A stretch of DNA of 34,245 nucleotides from an uncultured Lachnospiraceae bacterium (GTDB taxonomy: Bacteria; Bacillota; Clostridia; Lachnospirales; Lachnospiraceae): positions 1 to 34,245 of the forward strand of contig CACYEN010000071.1 in the NCBI GenBank assembly GCA_902773435.1, in the 5' to 3' direction. Under the pieces are notes generated by a model. The model was not told where the DNA came from. It saw only the letters and a list, made by a program, of their open reading frames with translations, and made no database searches. Of the stretch, positions 1-9,117 are shown piece after piece (the stretch's first letter is position 1; each line of letters begins with the position of its first letter). Both the position numbers and the translations under genes were made by a program.

Positions 1-407
1 AACACGTACCCGTGCCGGAGGAGCTTCTTCTTCAGCTCCTGGTAGTTCTCGATGATCCCGTTGTGGACGCCTGTGACCTGGGGCTCGGTCCCGGGGCCGG
101 CCGGATCGCCCGCCTCCGGGATCCGGTTCGAACTCACGTGGGGATGGGCGTTGATCTTCGTCGGCTCGCCGTGGGTCGCCCACCTCGTGTGCCCGATTCC
201 GCAGGTCCCTGTGACGGCCCGCCCGCTGTCGGTCTTGTCCTCCAGGTTCCTGAGCTTCCCCGTCGTCTTCACGATACAGACCGGCCCCGCGCCGTCGCGG
301 ACGGCCATCCCCGCCGAGTCGTATCCCCTGTATTCAAGCCTTGAAAGACCGTCGAGAATCACAGGTCCCGCCTGTCTGGTTCCGACGTATCCGATAATTC
401 CGCACAT
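1..407 (-). CDS. glmS: Glutamine--fructose-6-phosphate aminotransferase (GlmS), N-terminal part, cut by window edge
   Basis: Makes glucosamine-6-phosphate from fructose-6-phosphate and glutamine, the first step to UDP-GlcNAc and cell wall. The visible part is the class II glutamine amidotransferase domain. It begins MCGIIGYVG, so Cys2 becomes the N-terminal nucleophile after Met removal, and continues with [10 protein letters not shown], the [12 protein letters not shown] motif and the [11 protein letters not shown] motif, all diagnostic of GlmS. The start at 407 has a GGAGG site upstream. About 135 codons are present; the isomerase domains lie outside the window. It follows gltD on the same strand after a 126-base gap containing a strong hairpin. 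No glmS ribozyme is recognisable in that gap. Confidence 0.96.
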   Translation of the reverse strand, partial: MCGIIGYVGTRQAGPVILDGLSRLEYRGYDSAGMAVRDGAGPVCIVKTTGKLRNLEDKTDSGRAVTGTCGIGHTRWATHGEPTKINAHPHVSSNRIPEAGDPAGPGTEPQVTGVHNGIIENYQELKKKLLRHGYV

Positions 408-461
408 AATTATTTACCTCCCGAAAAAACAAAAGCTCCATATAAAAGACAGCGCGCCGCA

Positions 462-507
462 CTGCCAGGCGCCGGGCAGGCGGTCTCCCTCACCCGGCGC
501 CCGGCAG
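462..507 (-). terminator. Strong hairpin between gltD and glmS
   Basis: Two 15-base arms (462-476 and 493-507) pair with a single G-U position around a 16-base loop. On the minus strand the hairpin lies after the gltD stop and is followed about 10 bases later by a short TCTTTT stretch. It is probably a gltD terminator, or a leader structure of glmS. The missing adjacent T-run keeps confidence moderate. Confidence 0.5.
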
Positions 508-521
508 CTTATAATCCGGCC

Positions 522-545
522 CTATACGCTGTACTATACGCTGTA
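522..545 (-). repeat. Exact 12-bp tandem duplication across the gltD stop codon
   Basis: The 12-mer CTATACGCTGTA occurs twice back to back (522-533 and 534-545). On the minus strand each copy reads Tyr-Ser-Val-stop, so the last three codons and the stop of gltD are repeated just after the gene. It looks like a recent slippage duplication with no effect on the protein. Confidence 0.9.
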
Positions 546-2021
546 GCCCATCAGGTATTCATCCACTTCTGCCGCGCACTCGCGCCCTTCCCGGATCGCC
601 CACACGACCAGCGACTGGCCCCTGTGCATATCGCCCGCGGAGAAGACGCCCTTCACTCCGGTCTGGTAGCTGTTCTCCCCGGTCCTGACGACGCCCCTCT
701 CTGTCAGCTCCGCACCGAACGCCTCCGCCGTGGGCGGCTCACAGCCGAGAAAACCGGCGGCGATCAGGAGAAGATCGCACTTCAGCGTCTTCTCGGTGCC
801 GGGGATCTGGACAGGCCTCCTGTTCTCCATCCTGACCTTCGCCGTGACGACGCCGCGGATCCTGCCGTTCTTCCCGGTGACCAGTTCCTTGACCGTCGTC
901 TCGTAGACCCTTGGATCCGCCCCGTAGAGCGCGATCGCCTCCTCGTGGCCGTAGTCGGTTCTCTTCGTCTTCGGCCACTCCGGCCAGGGATTCGACGGCG
1001 CCCGCTCCACGGGGGGCTCCGGCATCATCTCCAGGGCTGTCACCGACCTGCAGCCGTGGCGGATCACGGTGCCAATGCAGTCATTTCCCGTATCTCCTCC
1101 CCCGACCACGATCACGTGCTTATTCCGGGCGCTGATGAACCCCCCCGAGCGTAAGAGCCCCTCCGCGCTGTGGTCGGGCGTCTTCAGGAGGCTCTTCGTG
1201 GTGCTCTTGAGGAAATCCACCGCGTAGTGGACGCCCCCCGTCTGATCGGGGTCGGCGCCCGGGAGAGGCCTCGGCTTCTTCGCGCCGCAGCACAGCACGA
1301 CCGCGTCGTACTCCTCTTTAAGGCGGGCGGCGGCCTCCGGGTCCCCGATGTCCGCGCCCGTGTGGAAGACGACGCCCTCCGCCTCCATCAGTCTCTGCCG
1401 CCTCTCTATGACCGACTTGTCGAGCTTCATATTCGGGATCCCGTACATGAGGAGCCCGCCTATGCGGTCCTCCCTCTCAAAGACGTGAACCGTGTGTCCC
1501 CTGTGGTTCAGCTCGTCGGCGGCGGCAAGGCCCGAGGGACCGCTGCCCACAACGGCGACTTTCCACCCGCTCCTCTTGCGGGGAACCGCCGGGGTGACGT
1601 TTCCGTTGGAAAATGCCCACTCGGCCAGATACAGCTCGTTGTCGTGGATGCTGACCGGGTCCCCGTATTCGCCGCACATGCAGGCCTTCTCGCAGAGCGC
1701 GGGACAGACCCTGCCGGTGAACTCCGGAAAGTTCGACGTCTTCCGGAGCCGGGCGTACGCGTGCCCCCTGTGTCTCCGCCAGATCCGGTCGTTCCACTCC
1801 GGAATCAGGTTGTGCAGCGGGCACCCCGTCACCATGCCGGAGAGCTTCATCGCCGACTGGCAGAACGGCACGCCGCAGTCCATGCACCTTCCGGCCTGCC
1901 GCCTTCTCTCGGAATCGTCCAGCGGAACGTGAAACTCCTCAAAGTTCAGAATTCTCTGCAGAGGGGGAATATCCGTGTTGTTCCGCCTCTCATAATCAAG
2001 AAATCCCGTCGCCTTGCCCAT
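534..2021 (-). CDS. gltD: Glutamate synthase (NADPH) small subunit GltD
   Basis: Beta subunit of GOGAT. It passes electrons from NAD(P)H through FAD and two [4Fe-4S] clusters to the large subunit GltB, which makes glutamate from 2-oxoglutarate and glutamine. The 495 residues match the usual length. The N-terminal Fe-S domain shows GRCMDCGVPFC, a GCPLHN motif and CPALCEKACMCG. The first Rossmann fold has VVGSGPSGLAAAD for FAD, and the second has VVGGGDTGNDC for NAD(P)H. The start at 2021 is preceded by GGAGG at good spacing. It lies 57 bases downstream of gltB on the same strand, so the two are almost certainly co-transcribed. Confidence 0.97.
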   Translation of the reverse strand: MGKATGFLDYERRNNTDIPPLQRILNFEEFHVPLDDSERRRQAGRCMDCGVPFCQSAMKLSGMVTGCPLHNLIPEWNDRIWRRHRGHAYARLRKTSNFPEFTGRVCPALCEKACMCGEYGDPVSIHDNELYLAEWAFSNGNVTPAVPRKRSGWKVAVVGSGPSGLAAADELNHRGHTVHVFEREDRIGGLLMYGIPNMKLDKSVIERRQRLMEAEGVVFHTGADIGDPEAAARLKEEYDAVVLCCGAKKPRPLPGADPDQTGGVHYAVDFLKSTTKSLLKTPDHSAEGLLRSGGFISARNKHVIVVGGGDTGNDCIGTVIRHGCRSVTALEMMPEPPVERAPSNPWPEWPKTKRTDYGHEEAIALYGADPRVYETTVKELVTGKNGRIRGVVTAKVRMENRRPVQIPGTEKTLKCDLLLIAAGFLGCEPPTAEAFGAELTERGVVRTGENSYQTGVKGVFSAGDMHRGQSLVVWAIREGRECAAEVDEYLMGYSV

Positions 2022-2078
2022 TCTCGATACCTCCGCATGCTGTGCGCTTTCATCAGAACCCGGCCTGTTTCCGCCTGT

Positions 2079-5000
2079 TCACGTCCCCTCCTCCGGGCCG
2101 TCTCCGGCATCCGCCTCCGCCTGTGCCTTGATCTCGCGGAACGCCTCGAGCACCGCCCTCTCGCGGGTGTACCCCTGCTCCTCATGGCGGCCGATCGCTT
2201 TCATCATCTTCTCGTAGTCATTAGGCACGACTTTCTTGAAGTCCGGGAGAAACCGGTCAAAATGCTCCAGGATCTCACCCGCCGTCGCGGAGCCGGTCTC
2301 CCTGTAGTAGTCGGCCAGGATCGCCTTCAGCTCCTCGGTGTCGGTCTTCTCCGTCACCTCCTGGAGCGAGGCCATCTCCTTGTTCATCCTGAGATAGAGC
2401 GTGTGCTCCCGGTCCAGGACGTAGGCGATGCCGCCGCTCATTCCCGCGGCGAAATTCTTCCCCGTCATCCCGAGGATGACGGCGCGGCCTCCGGTCATAT
2501 ACTCCAGCCCGTGGTCCCCGCAGCCTTCCGCGACGGCGACCGCCCCGGAATTCCGGACGCAGAACCTCTCGCCGGCGATCCCGAGGGCGTAGGCTTTGCC
2601 GCCGGTCGCTCCGTAGAGGGCGACATTTCCGATGATGATGTTTTTGTGCGGGTCAAATCCAGCGCCTGGGGGCGGGACGACGACGAGCTTGCCGCCGGAG
2701 AGCCCCTTCCCGAACCCGTCGTTGGCGTCGCCCGTGAGGCGGATCGTGAGGCCGGCCGGGATGAACGCCCCGAAGGACTGGCCCCCGCCTCCCACGCAGT
2801 CCACCGTGACGGTGTCCTCGGGGAGAGACCCGTACTTCTTCGTGATCTCGCTCCCGCAGATGGTGCCGAACGCGCGGTCCGTGCTGGACACCTCGGTCCG
2901 GATTCTCAGGGTCTTCAGCCCGTGTTCGCCGGACATCTTCTCCAGCGCGGGCAGAAGGATCATCTCGTCCTTCGTCTTCTCGAGGTGGAAATTGTAGACG
3001 TCCTCCTTCCGGAAATGGATCTCCCGGCCCGACACATACTTCCGGTCGAGAATCCGGGAGAGGTCCGCCATACGGCTCCTCATGACGGGCAGGCGGTCTT
3101 TCACCTTCAGGCAGTCTGTCCTTCCGACCATCTCGTCGACGGTCCTGAAGCCGAGCGACGCCATGATCTCCCGGAGTTCGCGGGCGATGAACAGCATAAA
3201 GTTCATGACATGTTCCGGCTTCCCCCGGAAGCGCTTCCTGAGCGTCTCGTTCTGGGTGGCGATGCCCGCCGGACAGGTGTCCTTCGAGCAGACCCTCATC
3301 ATCATGCAGCCCATGCAGATGAGCGGAGCCGTTGCGAAGCCGAACTCCTCGGCTCCGAGGAGCGCCGCGATCGCGACGTCCCTCCCGCTCATGAGCTTCC
3401 CGTCCGTCTCGACGACCACCTTGCTCCGGAGGCCGTTCTCGATCAGGGTCTGGTGAACCTCGCTCACGCCGAGCTCCCACGGAAGCCCCGCGTGGTGGAT
3501 GGAGGAGTAGGGCGCCGCCCCGGTTCCCCCGTCGTAGCCCGAGATGAGGACCACCTGGGCGCCGGCCTTGACGACGCCGGAGGCGATCGTTCCGACCCCT
3601 GCCTCGGACACCAGCTTCACGGAGATCCTCGCGTCCCTGTTGGCGCACTTGAGGTCGTAGATCAGCTGGGCGAGATCCTCAATCGAGTAGATGTCGTGGT
3701 GCGGAGGCGGCGAGATCAGCGACACACCGGGCGTGGAGAAGCGGGTCTCGGCGACCCACGGGTAGACCTTCTTCCCCGGGAGGTGTCCGCCCTCCCCGGG
3801 CTTCGCGCCCTGCGCCATCTTGATCTGGATCTCCTTCGCGCTCGCGAGATAGGCCCCGGTCACCCCGAAACGGCCCGACGCCACCTGCTTGACGGCGCTC
3901 GACGTGATCGTTCCGAAGCGGGACACGAGCTCCCCGCCCTCGCCGGTATTGGACTTTCCGCCGAGCCTGTTCATTGCCTCGGCCAGTGTCCTGTGCGCCT
4001 CCTCCGAGAGTGAGCCGTAGGACATGGCCCCGGTCTGGAACCTCCTCACGATGCTCTCCTCGCTCTCCGTCTCCTCAAACGGAACCGGGTCCCCGGCGGG
4101 GACGAACGCGAGCAGCGACCGGAGCGTGTGCGGGCGGGAGGAATCGTCGACCATGGCGGTGTACTCCCGGAACTTCCGGTAATCCCCTTCCCGGACCGCC
4201 TGCTGCAGCGTGACGATCGTCTCGGGGCTGTAGAGGTGGTCCTCCTTCTCCTTTCCGCTCCTCAGGCTGTGGAAGCCGACGGAGTCGAGGCTGGTGTCGA
4301 CGGGAAGCCCCATCGGGTCGAACCCGTGATTGTGCCTCGCCGCGATGTCCTCGTTGATCTCGCGGATCCCGATTCCGCCGACCCGGCTGACCGTCCCGGT
4401 AAAATATCTGTCGATCAGGTCCTTCCCCAGACCGACCGCCTCGAAGATCCTGGCCGACTGGTAGGACTGGATCGTGGAAATGCCCATCTTCGCGGCGATC
4501 TTCACGACCCCGTCGAGAATCGCCCTGTTGTAGTCGTTGATCGCGGTGCTCAGGTCCTTGTCGAGAAGGCCCTCGTCGATGAGCTCCGCGATGCACTCAT
4601 GCGCGAGATAGGGGTTGACGGCGCGCGCGCCGTAACCCATGAGGGCCGCCATCTGGTGGACGTCCCTCGGCTCGGCGCTCTCCACCACGAGGGAAACCGA
4701 AGTCCGTCTCCTCGTCTCAACCAGGTGCTGCTCGACCGAAGAGACGGCCAGAAGCGAGGGGATCGGGACGTGGTTCTCGTCCACTCCCCTGTCGGAGAGG
4801 ATGAGGATGTTCGCCCCCTCCGCCGCGGCGCGGTCCACCGAGATATTGAGCTGGGACAGCGCCTTCTCGAGGGACGTGTTCTTGTAGTAGAGAAGCGGGA
4901 TCACCCGCGACTTGAACCCCTCGCTGTCGAGGGCCCTGATCCTGATGAGGTCCACGCCCGTGAGAACCGGGTTCAGGATCTCGAGAACCCTGCAGTTCTC

Positions 5001-6644
5001 CCCCTTCTCCTCGAGCAGGTTCCCGTCGGAGCCGAGATAGACCGACGTGTCCGTGACGATCTTCTCCCTGAGCGAGTCGATCGGGGGGTTCGTCACCTGG
5101 GCGAACATCTGCTTGAAATAGTTAAAGAGAAGCTGGTGGCGCTCCGAGAACATGGCCAGCGGGACGTCGTGTCCCATGGACCCGGTCGGTTCGATGCCGT
5201 TTTCCGCCATCGGAAGGATCTGGTCCCTGATGTCCTCATAGGTGTAGCCGAACACCTTGTAGAGGCGGTCCCTCTCCTCCCGCGTGTGGACGGCCACCTT
5301 CCTGTTCGGAATCGGAAGGTCGTCCAGCCTGAGCAGGTACCGGTCCAGCCACTCCCCGTAGGGGTGCCGGCCGGCATACATCTCCTTGCACTCCCCGTCG
5401 GAGATGAGCCGCTTTCTCTTCGTGTCGACCAGCAGGATTCTTCCCGGCTCAAGCCTGGATTTCCGGACGATGTGCGCGGGATCCTCGTCGAGGACCCCCG
5501 TCTCGGAAGAGAGGACCAGGCGCCCCGAATCGGTCACATAGAAGCGGGACGGCCGAAGCCCGTTGCGGTCGAGGGTCGCGCCCACGATATCGCCGTCCGA
5601 GAAGATGATCGCCGCCGGGCCGTCCCACGGCTCCATCATCGTGGCGTAGTAGTGGTAGAAATCTTTCTTTTTCCGGGACATGAACCCGTCATGCCGCCAC
5701 GGCTCCGGGATCGTCAGCATCATGGCGAGCGGGAGCTCCATCCCGTTCATGTACAGGAATTCCAGCGTGTTGTCCAGCATCGCGGAGTCCGACCCCCTCG
5801 CGCCGATGACCGGGCAGATCCTGTCCATATCCTTCTCGAGCGCCCCGTGCCGCATCGTCTCCTCGCGCGCGATCATGCGGTCCGCGTTTCCCCTGATCGT
5901 GTTGATCTCCCCGTTGTGGGCGATCATCCGGTAGGGATGCGCGCGGTTCCAGGACGGCGTCGTGTTCGTGGAGAAGCGGGAGTGGACGACGGCGATCGCG
6001 GTCGCGTAGTCCGGATCCGAGAGGTCGGGGTAGAATTTCCGCAGCTGCCCGACCAGGAACATGCCCTTGTAGACGATCGTCCTCGAGGACAGGGAGCAGA
6101 TATAGGTGTCGTCGGAGCTCTGCTCGAACTCCCTGCGGATGACATAGAGACGGCGGTCGAACTCGAGTCCGGGCTCGATGGATTCCGGCCTGCCGATAAA
6201 GCACTGGCAGATATGCGGCATGCACTCCGCGGCCGCCTCTCCCAGGATCTCCGGCCTCACCGGTACCTCCCGCCACCCGAGGAAGGGCAGACCCTCCTTC
6301 GCGGCAATGATCTCCAGCATGCGCATCGCGAACATGCGCTTAATTCTGTCGGTCGGAAGAAAGACCATCCCAACGCCGTAGTCGCCCTCGCCGCCCGGGG
6401 TGATCCCGGCCGCCTCCGCGGCTTTCCCGAAAAAACCGTGGGAGACCTGCAGGAGGATGCCGACGCCGTCGCCGACGGTTCCCGAGGCGTCCTTTCCTGC
6501 CCTGTGCTCCAGCTTCTCCACGATGCGCAGGGCATCGTCGAGAACTTCATGCTCCCGCGTTCCGTCTATATTCACGATCACGCCGATTCCGCAGGCATCC
6601 CTCTCCCTCTGATAGGGCAGGATATCCGGTCCTGACTGTCCCAT
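2079..6644 (-). CDS. gltB: Glutamate synthase large subunit GltB
   Basis: Large subunit of GOGAT: the glutaminase domain releases ammonia, which is channelled to an FMN/[3Fe-4S] synthase domain that aminates 2-oxoglutarate. At 1521 residues it is full length. The N-terminal class II amidotransferase nucleophile is Cys18 in RDACGIGV, implying removal of a 17-residue propeptide as known for this family. The FMN-binding region includes AKPGEGGHLPG and SGYDGGTGAAP. The Fe-S cysteines lie in CMGCMMMRVCSKDTCPAGI. The C-terminal GXGXG-type beta-helix follows (GATGGKAYALG, GMSGGIAYV). The start has GGAGG at about 6 bases. It is the first gene of a gltB-gltD unit and lies downstream of glnN, completing a GS-GOGAT locus. 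Confidence 0.98.
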   Translation of the reverse strand: MGQSGPDILPYQRERDACGIGVIVNIDGTREHEVLDDALRIVEKLEHRAGKDASGTVGDGVGILLQVSHGFFGKAAEAAGITPGGEGDYGVGMVFLPTDRIKRMFAMRMLEIIAAKEGLPFLGWREVPVRPEILGEAAAECMPHICQCFIGRPESIEPGLEFDRRLYVIRREFEQSSDDTYICSLSSRTIVYKGMFLVGQLRKFYPDLSDPDYATAIAVVHSRFSTNTTPSWNRAHPYRMIAHNGEINTIRGNADRMIAREETMRHGALEKDMDRICPVIGARGSDSAMLDNTLEFLYMNGMELPLAMMLTIPEPWRHDGFMSRKKKDFYHYYATMMEPWDGPAAIIFSDGDIVGATLDRNGLRPSRFYVTDSGRLVLSSETGVLDEDPAHIVRKSRLEPGRILLVDTKRKRLISDGECKEMYAGRHPYGEWLDRYLLRLDDLPIPNRKVAVHTREERDRLYKVFGYTYEDIRDQILPMAENGIEPTGSMGHDVPLAMFSERHQLLFNYFKQMFAQVTNPPIDSLREKIVTDTSVYLGSDGNLLEEKGENCRVLEILNPVLTGVDLIRIRALDSEGFKSRVIPLLYYKNTSLEKALSQLNISVDRAAAEGANILILSDRGVDENHVPIPSLLAVSSVEQHLVETRRRTSVSLVVESAEPRDVHQMAALMGYGARAVNPYLAHECIAELIDEGLLDKDLSTAINDYNRAILDGVVKIAAKMGISTIQSYQSARIFEAVGLGKDLIDRYFTGTVSRVGGIGIREINEDIAARHNHGFDPMGLPVDTSLDSVGFHSLRSGKEKEDHLYSPETIVTLQQAVREGDYRKFREYTAMVDDSSRPHTLRSLLAFVPAGDPVPFEETESEESIVRRFQTGAMSYGSLSEEAHRTLAEAMNRLGGKSNTGEGGELVSRFGTITSSAVKQVASGRFGVTGAYLASAKEIQIKMAQGAKPGEGGHLPGKKVYPWVAETRFSTPGVSLISPPPHHDIYSIEDLAQLIYDLKCANRDARISVKLVSEAGVGTIASGVVKAGAQVVLISGYDGGTGAAPYSSIHHAGLPWELGVSEVHQTLIENGLRSKVVVETDGKLMSGRDVAIAALLGAEEFGFATAPLICMGCMMMRVCSKDTCPAGIATQNETLRKRFRGKPEHVMNFMLFIARELREIMASLGFRTVDEMVGRTDCLKVKDRLPVMRSRMADLSRILDRKYVSGREIHFRKEDVYNFHLEKTKDEMILLPALEKMSGEHGLKTLRIRTEVSSTDRAFGTICGSEITKKYGSLPEDTVTVDCVGGGGQSFGAFIPAGLTIRLTGDANDGFGKGLSGGKLVVVPPPGAGFDPHKNIIIGNVALYGATGGKAYALGIAGERFCVRNSGAVAVAEGCGDHGLEYMTGGRAVILGMTGKNFAAGMSGGIAYVLDREHTLYLRMNKEMASLQEVTEKTDTEELKAILADYYRETGSATAGEILEHFDRFLPDFKKVVPNDYEKMMKAIGRHEEQGYTRERAVLEAFREIKAQAEADAGDGPEEGT

Positions 6645-6718
6645 GCGAACCTCCGATCTTACCGCTTAATTTCCGGTCTTGCTTCCGTCCCGGCTCTGCC
6701 GTCCGGAAAATGGCACGT

Positions 6719-6757
6719 GACACCGAAGGATCCCCTCGTCCGGGATCCTCCGGTGTC
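6719..6757 (-). terminator. Terminator hairpin between glnN and gltB
   Basis: Sixteen-base arms (6719-6734 and 6742-6757) pair with one wobble position around a 7-base loop. On the minus strand the hairpin lies about 30 bases after the glnN stop and is followed by CACGTGCCATTTT. It probably terminates glnN, or lowers readthrough into gltB. Confidence 0.7.
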
Positions 6758-6785
6758 TGCCAGCTGCTCTATTTGCCGCGCTCTC

Positions 6786-8900
6786 TCATCTCAGGGAGAA
6801 CAGCACCTTTCCATAGGTCGGATACGGAAGATATCCGTCCGGGATCAGCGCCTCGGCGTCATCCGCGCACGCCCTGAGCTGCTCCATATCCCTGAGTACG
6901 GTCCCGTGGTAGAATTCCGCGGCCTCCTGGATATCCTCGATCTTCTCCGCCTGCTTCGTATCCTCGGCGAGCTTTCCCACGAGATCCGCGATCGCCGCGG
7001 CGTCCCTGTCCAGAACCGAAAGGACCTTCGTCTCCATCAGGCACGGCGCGTCGCTAAGGAGCTTCTTCTTCGCGAGCGCCTCCTCCGCCAGCGTGTCCAT
7101 GTAGTTCACGAGGGCGTCCGAGAAGTCCTTGCGCACCATTTCCTGGAGCGTCAGCGATTCGATGTGGATGGTCTTGCAGTAGTTCTCCAGCAGGATCTCG
7201 TATCTCGAGAGCATCTCCTCCCTGGTCAGGATATTGTGCCTCGTGAAGAGCGAGATGCTCTTGTCCGAGATCCATCTCGGCATGGCCTCCGGCACGGACT
7301 TCAGGTTATCCAGTCCTCTCGCCTCAGCCTCGCGGACCCACTCGTCCGTATACCCGTTTCCGTTGAAGAGAATCCGCCTGTGAGCGGCCAGCTTCTTTCT
7401 CAGGACGTCCTTCAGCCTGTCCTCGAGTTCCTCCGCGGGCACGTCCTTAATCTCCTCATAGATCGACTCCAGCACGTCGGCCACGGCCGTGTTGAGCACG
7501 ATATTGGCATTCGCGACGGAGAGGGAGGAGCCCGGCATCCGGAATTCGAATTTGTTGCCCGTAAACGCGAACGGGGACGTCCTGTTACGGTCGGTCGTGT
7601 CCCTCATGATGTGGGGAAGGACCGCGGCCCCGGTTCCCATCTGTGTCTTTCCGGCCCCGTCGAAGCTGCCGCCGTTCTCCAGCGCGTCGAGGATCGCCGT
7701 GAGCTCGTCCCCGAGGAAGATGGAGATGATCGCGGGCGGCGCCTCGTTGCCGCCGAGACGGTGGTCATTTCCGGCCGTCGCGACCGACACGCGCAGGATG
7801 TCGGCGTACTCGTCGACCGCGGAGATGACCGCTGTCATGAACGTCAGGAAGCGCAGGTTTCCTCCGGGGTGCTTCCCGGGATTCAGCAGGTTGATGCCGG
7901 TGTCCGTCTGGATCGACCAGTTGTTGTGCTTCCCGGACCCGTTAATCCCCTCGAACGGCTTCTCGTGGAGCAGGCAGGCGAAGCCGTGCCTGTCGGCGAC
8001 CTTCTTCATCATCTCCATCATGAGCTGGTTGTGGTCGACCGCTATGTTCGCCGTCTCAAACACGGGCGCGAGCTCATGCTGGGCGGGGGCGACTTCGTTG
8101 TGTTTCGTCTTCGCAGGAATCCCGAGCTTCCAGAGCTCCTCGTCCAGGTCGTGCATGAACGCCGCCACCTTCGGCTTCAGCACGCCGAAGTAGTGGTCCT
8201 CCATCTCCTGGCCCTTCGGCGCCGGGGCCCCGAGAAGCGTCCTGCCGCAGAAGAGCAGGTCCTTGCGCCTTAAGTACATTTCCTTGTCTATCAGAAAATA
8301 CTCCTGCTCGGAGCCGATCGTCGTCGTGACGCGCGTCACGTCCCCGTCCCCGAGGAGGCGCAGAACCTTAACCGCCTGCAGGCTCAGCGCCTCCATAGAT
8401 CTCAAGAGTGGTGTCTTCTTGTCGAGCGCCTCACCTCCGTAGGAGATGAAGGCGGTGGGAATGTAAAGGGAGCCGTCCTTGATGAAAGCCGGCGAGGAGG
8501 GATCCCAGGCTGTATATCCCCTGGCCTCAAAGGTCGCCCGAAGTCCGCCGGACGGGAAGCTCGAGGCGTCGGGCTCCCCCTTCACGAGCTCCTTTCCGGA
8601 GAACTCGAGGAGGACGCTGCCGTCGCCCTCGGGGGCGATGAAGCTGTCGTGCTTCTCGGCCGTGAGACCCGTCATCGGCTGGAACCAGTGCGTAAAATGA
8701 GTCGCCCCGCGCTCCGTCGCCCACTCCTTCATCGCCGCGGCGACGGCATTCGCGACGTCCAGTTCGAGATGTGTCCCGTTCTGGATCGTCTTCCGCACGG
8801 CCTGGTAGATGTCTTTCGGAAGGCGGTCCTTCATCACCCGGTCACTGAAGACCATGCTCCCGTACATTTCCTGAATCGGTTTTATATCCATCGCAGCCAT
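6786..8900 (-). CDS. glnN: Type III glutamine synthetase (GlnN)
   Basis: Condenses glutamate and ammonia with ATP to glutamine in the cytoplasm. At 704 residues it has the size of the GSIII (GlnN) family, far longer than GSI. Family landmarks include [18 protein letters not shown], the SFPSGGLR region, [14 protein letters not shown], the GSGKHNNWS active-site stretch and [10 protein letters not shown] chose the ATG at 8900, not the longer frame to 8972, because GGGAGG sits just upstream and the extra codons would run through a terminator hairpin. Its neighbours gltB and gltD complete the GS-GOGAT cycle. Regulation is probably through the 5' leader, which has a promoter and an intrinsic terminator before the start. 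Confidence 0.97.
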   Translation of the reverse strand: MAAMDIKPIQEMYGSMVFSDRVMKDRLPKDIYQAVRKTIQNGTHLELDVANAVAAAMKEWATERGATHFTHWFQPMTGLTAEKHDSFIAPEGDGSVLLEFSGKELVKGEPDASSFPSGGLRATFEARGYTAWDPSSPAFIKDGSLYIPTAFISYGGEALDKKTPLLRSMEALSLQAVKVLRLLGDGDVTRVTTTIGSEQEYFLIDKEMYLRRKDLLFCGRTLLGAPAPKGQEMEDHYFGVLKPKVAAFMHDLDEELWKLGIPAKTKHNEVAPAQHELAPVFETANIAVDHNQLMMEMMKKVADRHGFACLLHEKPFEGINGSGKHNNWSIQTDTGINLLNPGKHPGGNLRFLTFMTAVISAVDEYADILRVSVATAGNDHRLGGNEAPPAIISIFLGDELTAILDALENGGSFDGAGKTQMGTGAAVLPHIMRDTTDRNRTSPFAFTGNKFEFRMPGSSLSVANANIVLNTAVADVLESIYEEIKDVPAEELEDRLKDVLRKKLAAHRRILFNGNGYTDEWVREAEARGLDNLKSVPEAMPRWISDKSISLFTRHNILTREEMLSRYEILLENYCKTIHIESLTLQEMVRKDFSDALVNYMDTLAEEALAKKKLLSDAPCLMETKVLSVLDRDAAAIADLVGKLAEDTKQAEKIEDIQEAAEFYHGTVLRDMEQLRACADDAEALIPDGYLPYPTYGKVLFSLR

Positions 8901-8922
8901 GGCAGTCCTCCCTTCCGGCAAC

Positions 8923-8959
8923 AAAAAAAGCGCTTTAAAGACCAGTGTCTTCAAAGCGC
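8923..8959 (-). terminator. Intrinsic terminator in the glnN 5' leader (possible attenuator)
   Basis: Arms of 13 bases (8930-8942 and 8947-8959) pair with one wobble around a 4-base loop. On the minus strand the hairpin is followed at once by seven T residues (8929-8923), a textbook Rho-independent terminator. It ends only about 20 bases before the glnN start codon, so any transcript starting upstream must read through it. This suggests regulated antitermination or termination control of glutamine synthetase. Confidence 0.85.
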
Positions 8960-8977
8960 CCTTGCTTTCCAAATATT

Positions 8978-9005
8978 ATTATCACAACCGGTACGGGATG
9001 TCTAA
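8978..9005 (-). promoter_or_regulatory. Candidate glnN promoter
   Basis: On the minus strand there is a TTAGAC -35-like box (9000-9005), a 16-base spacer and GATAAT (8978-8983) with an upstream TG giving an extended -10 (TGTGATAAT). The predicted start falls near 8971, only a dozen bases before the leader terminator. The -35 match is weak, so transcription may also enter from further upstream. Confidence 0.45.
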
Positions 9006-9069
9006 TACCCGTTGCGCCGGTGCAGTCATACCCAGGAGGTATGGCCGCAGCTTCTTTGGCGTCGCGGGC

Positions 9070-9104
9070 GGCGGCTTCCTCAGTGCCATAACCGGGAAGC
9101 CGCC
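9070..9104 (-). terminator. GC-rich hairpin after the HTH-HD gene
   Basis: Perfect 10-base arms GGCGGCTTCC / GGAAGCCGCC (9070-9079 and 9095-9104) enclose a 15-base loop. It begins about 15 bases after the stop of the HTH-HD gene on the minus strand. There is no T-run, so it may be an inefficient terminator or an RNA-stabilising or leader structure for glnN. Confidence 0.45.
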
Positions 9105-9117
9105 GGTCTGTCCTGTC

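Noticed and set aside
408..533. glmS ribozyme in the glmS leader
   Set aside because: The 126-base gap is too short and shows none of the ribozyme core I would expect; only a long simple hairpin is visible.
1170..8273. Very long plus-strand open frames opposite gltD, gltB and glnN (up to 947 codons)
   Set aside because: They are antisense shadows of GC-rich genes: low-complexity Arg/Asp/Val-rich translations, no ribosome binding sites, no family motifs, while the minus strand has clear conserved proteins.
8901..8972. Longer N-terminus for glutamine synthetase
   Set aside because: It would translate through the terminator hairpin; the GGGAGG site points to the ATG at 8900.
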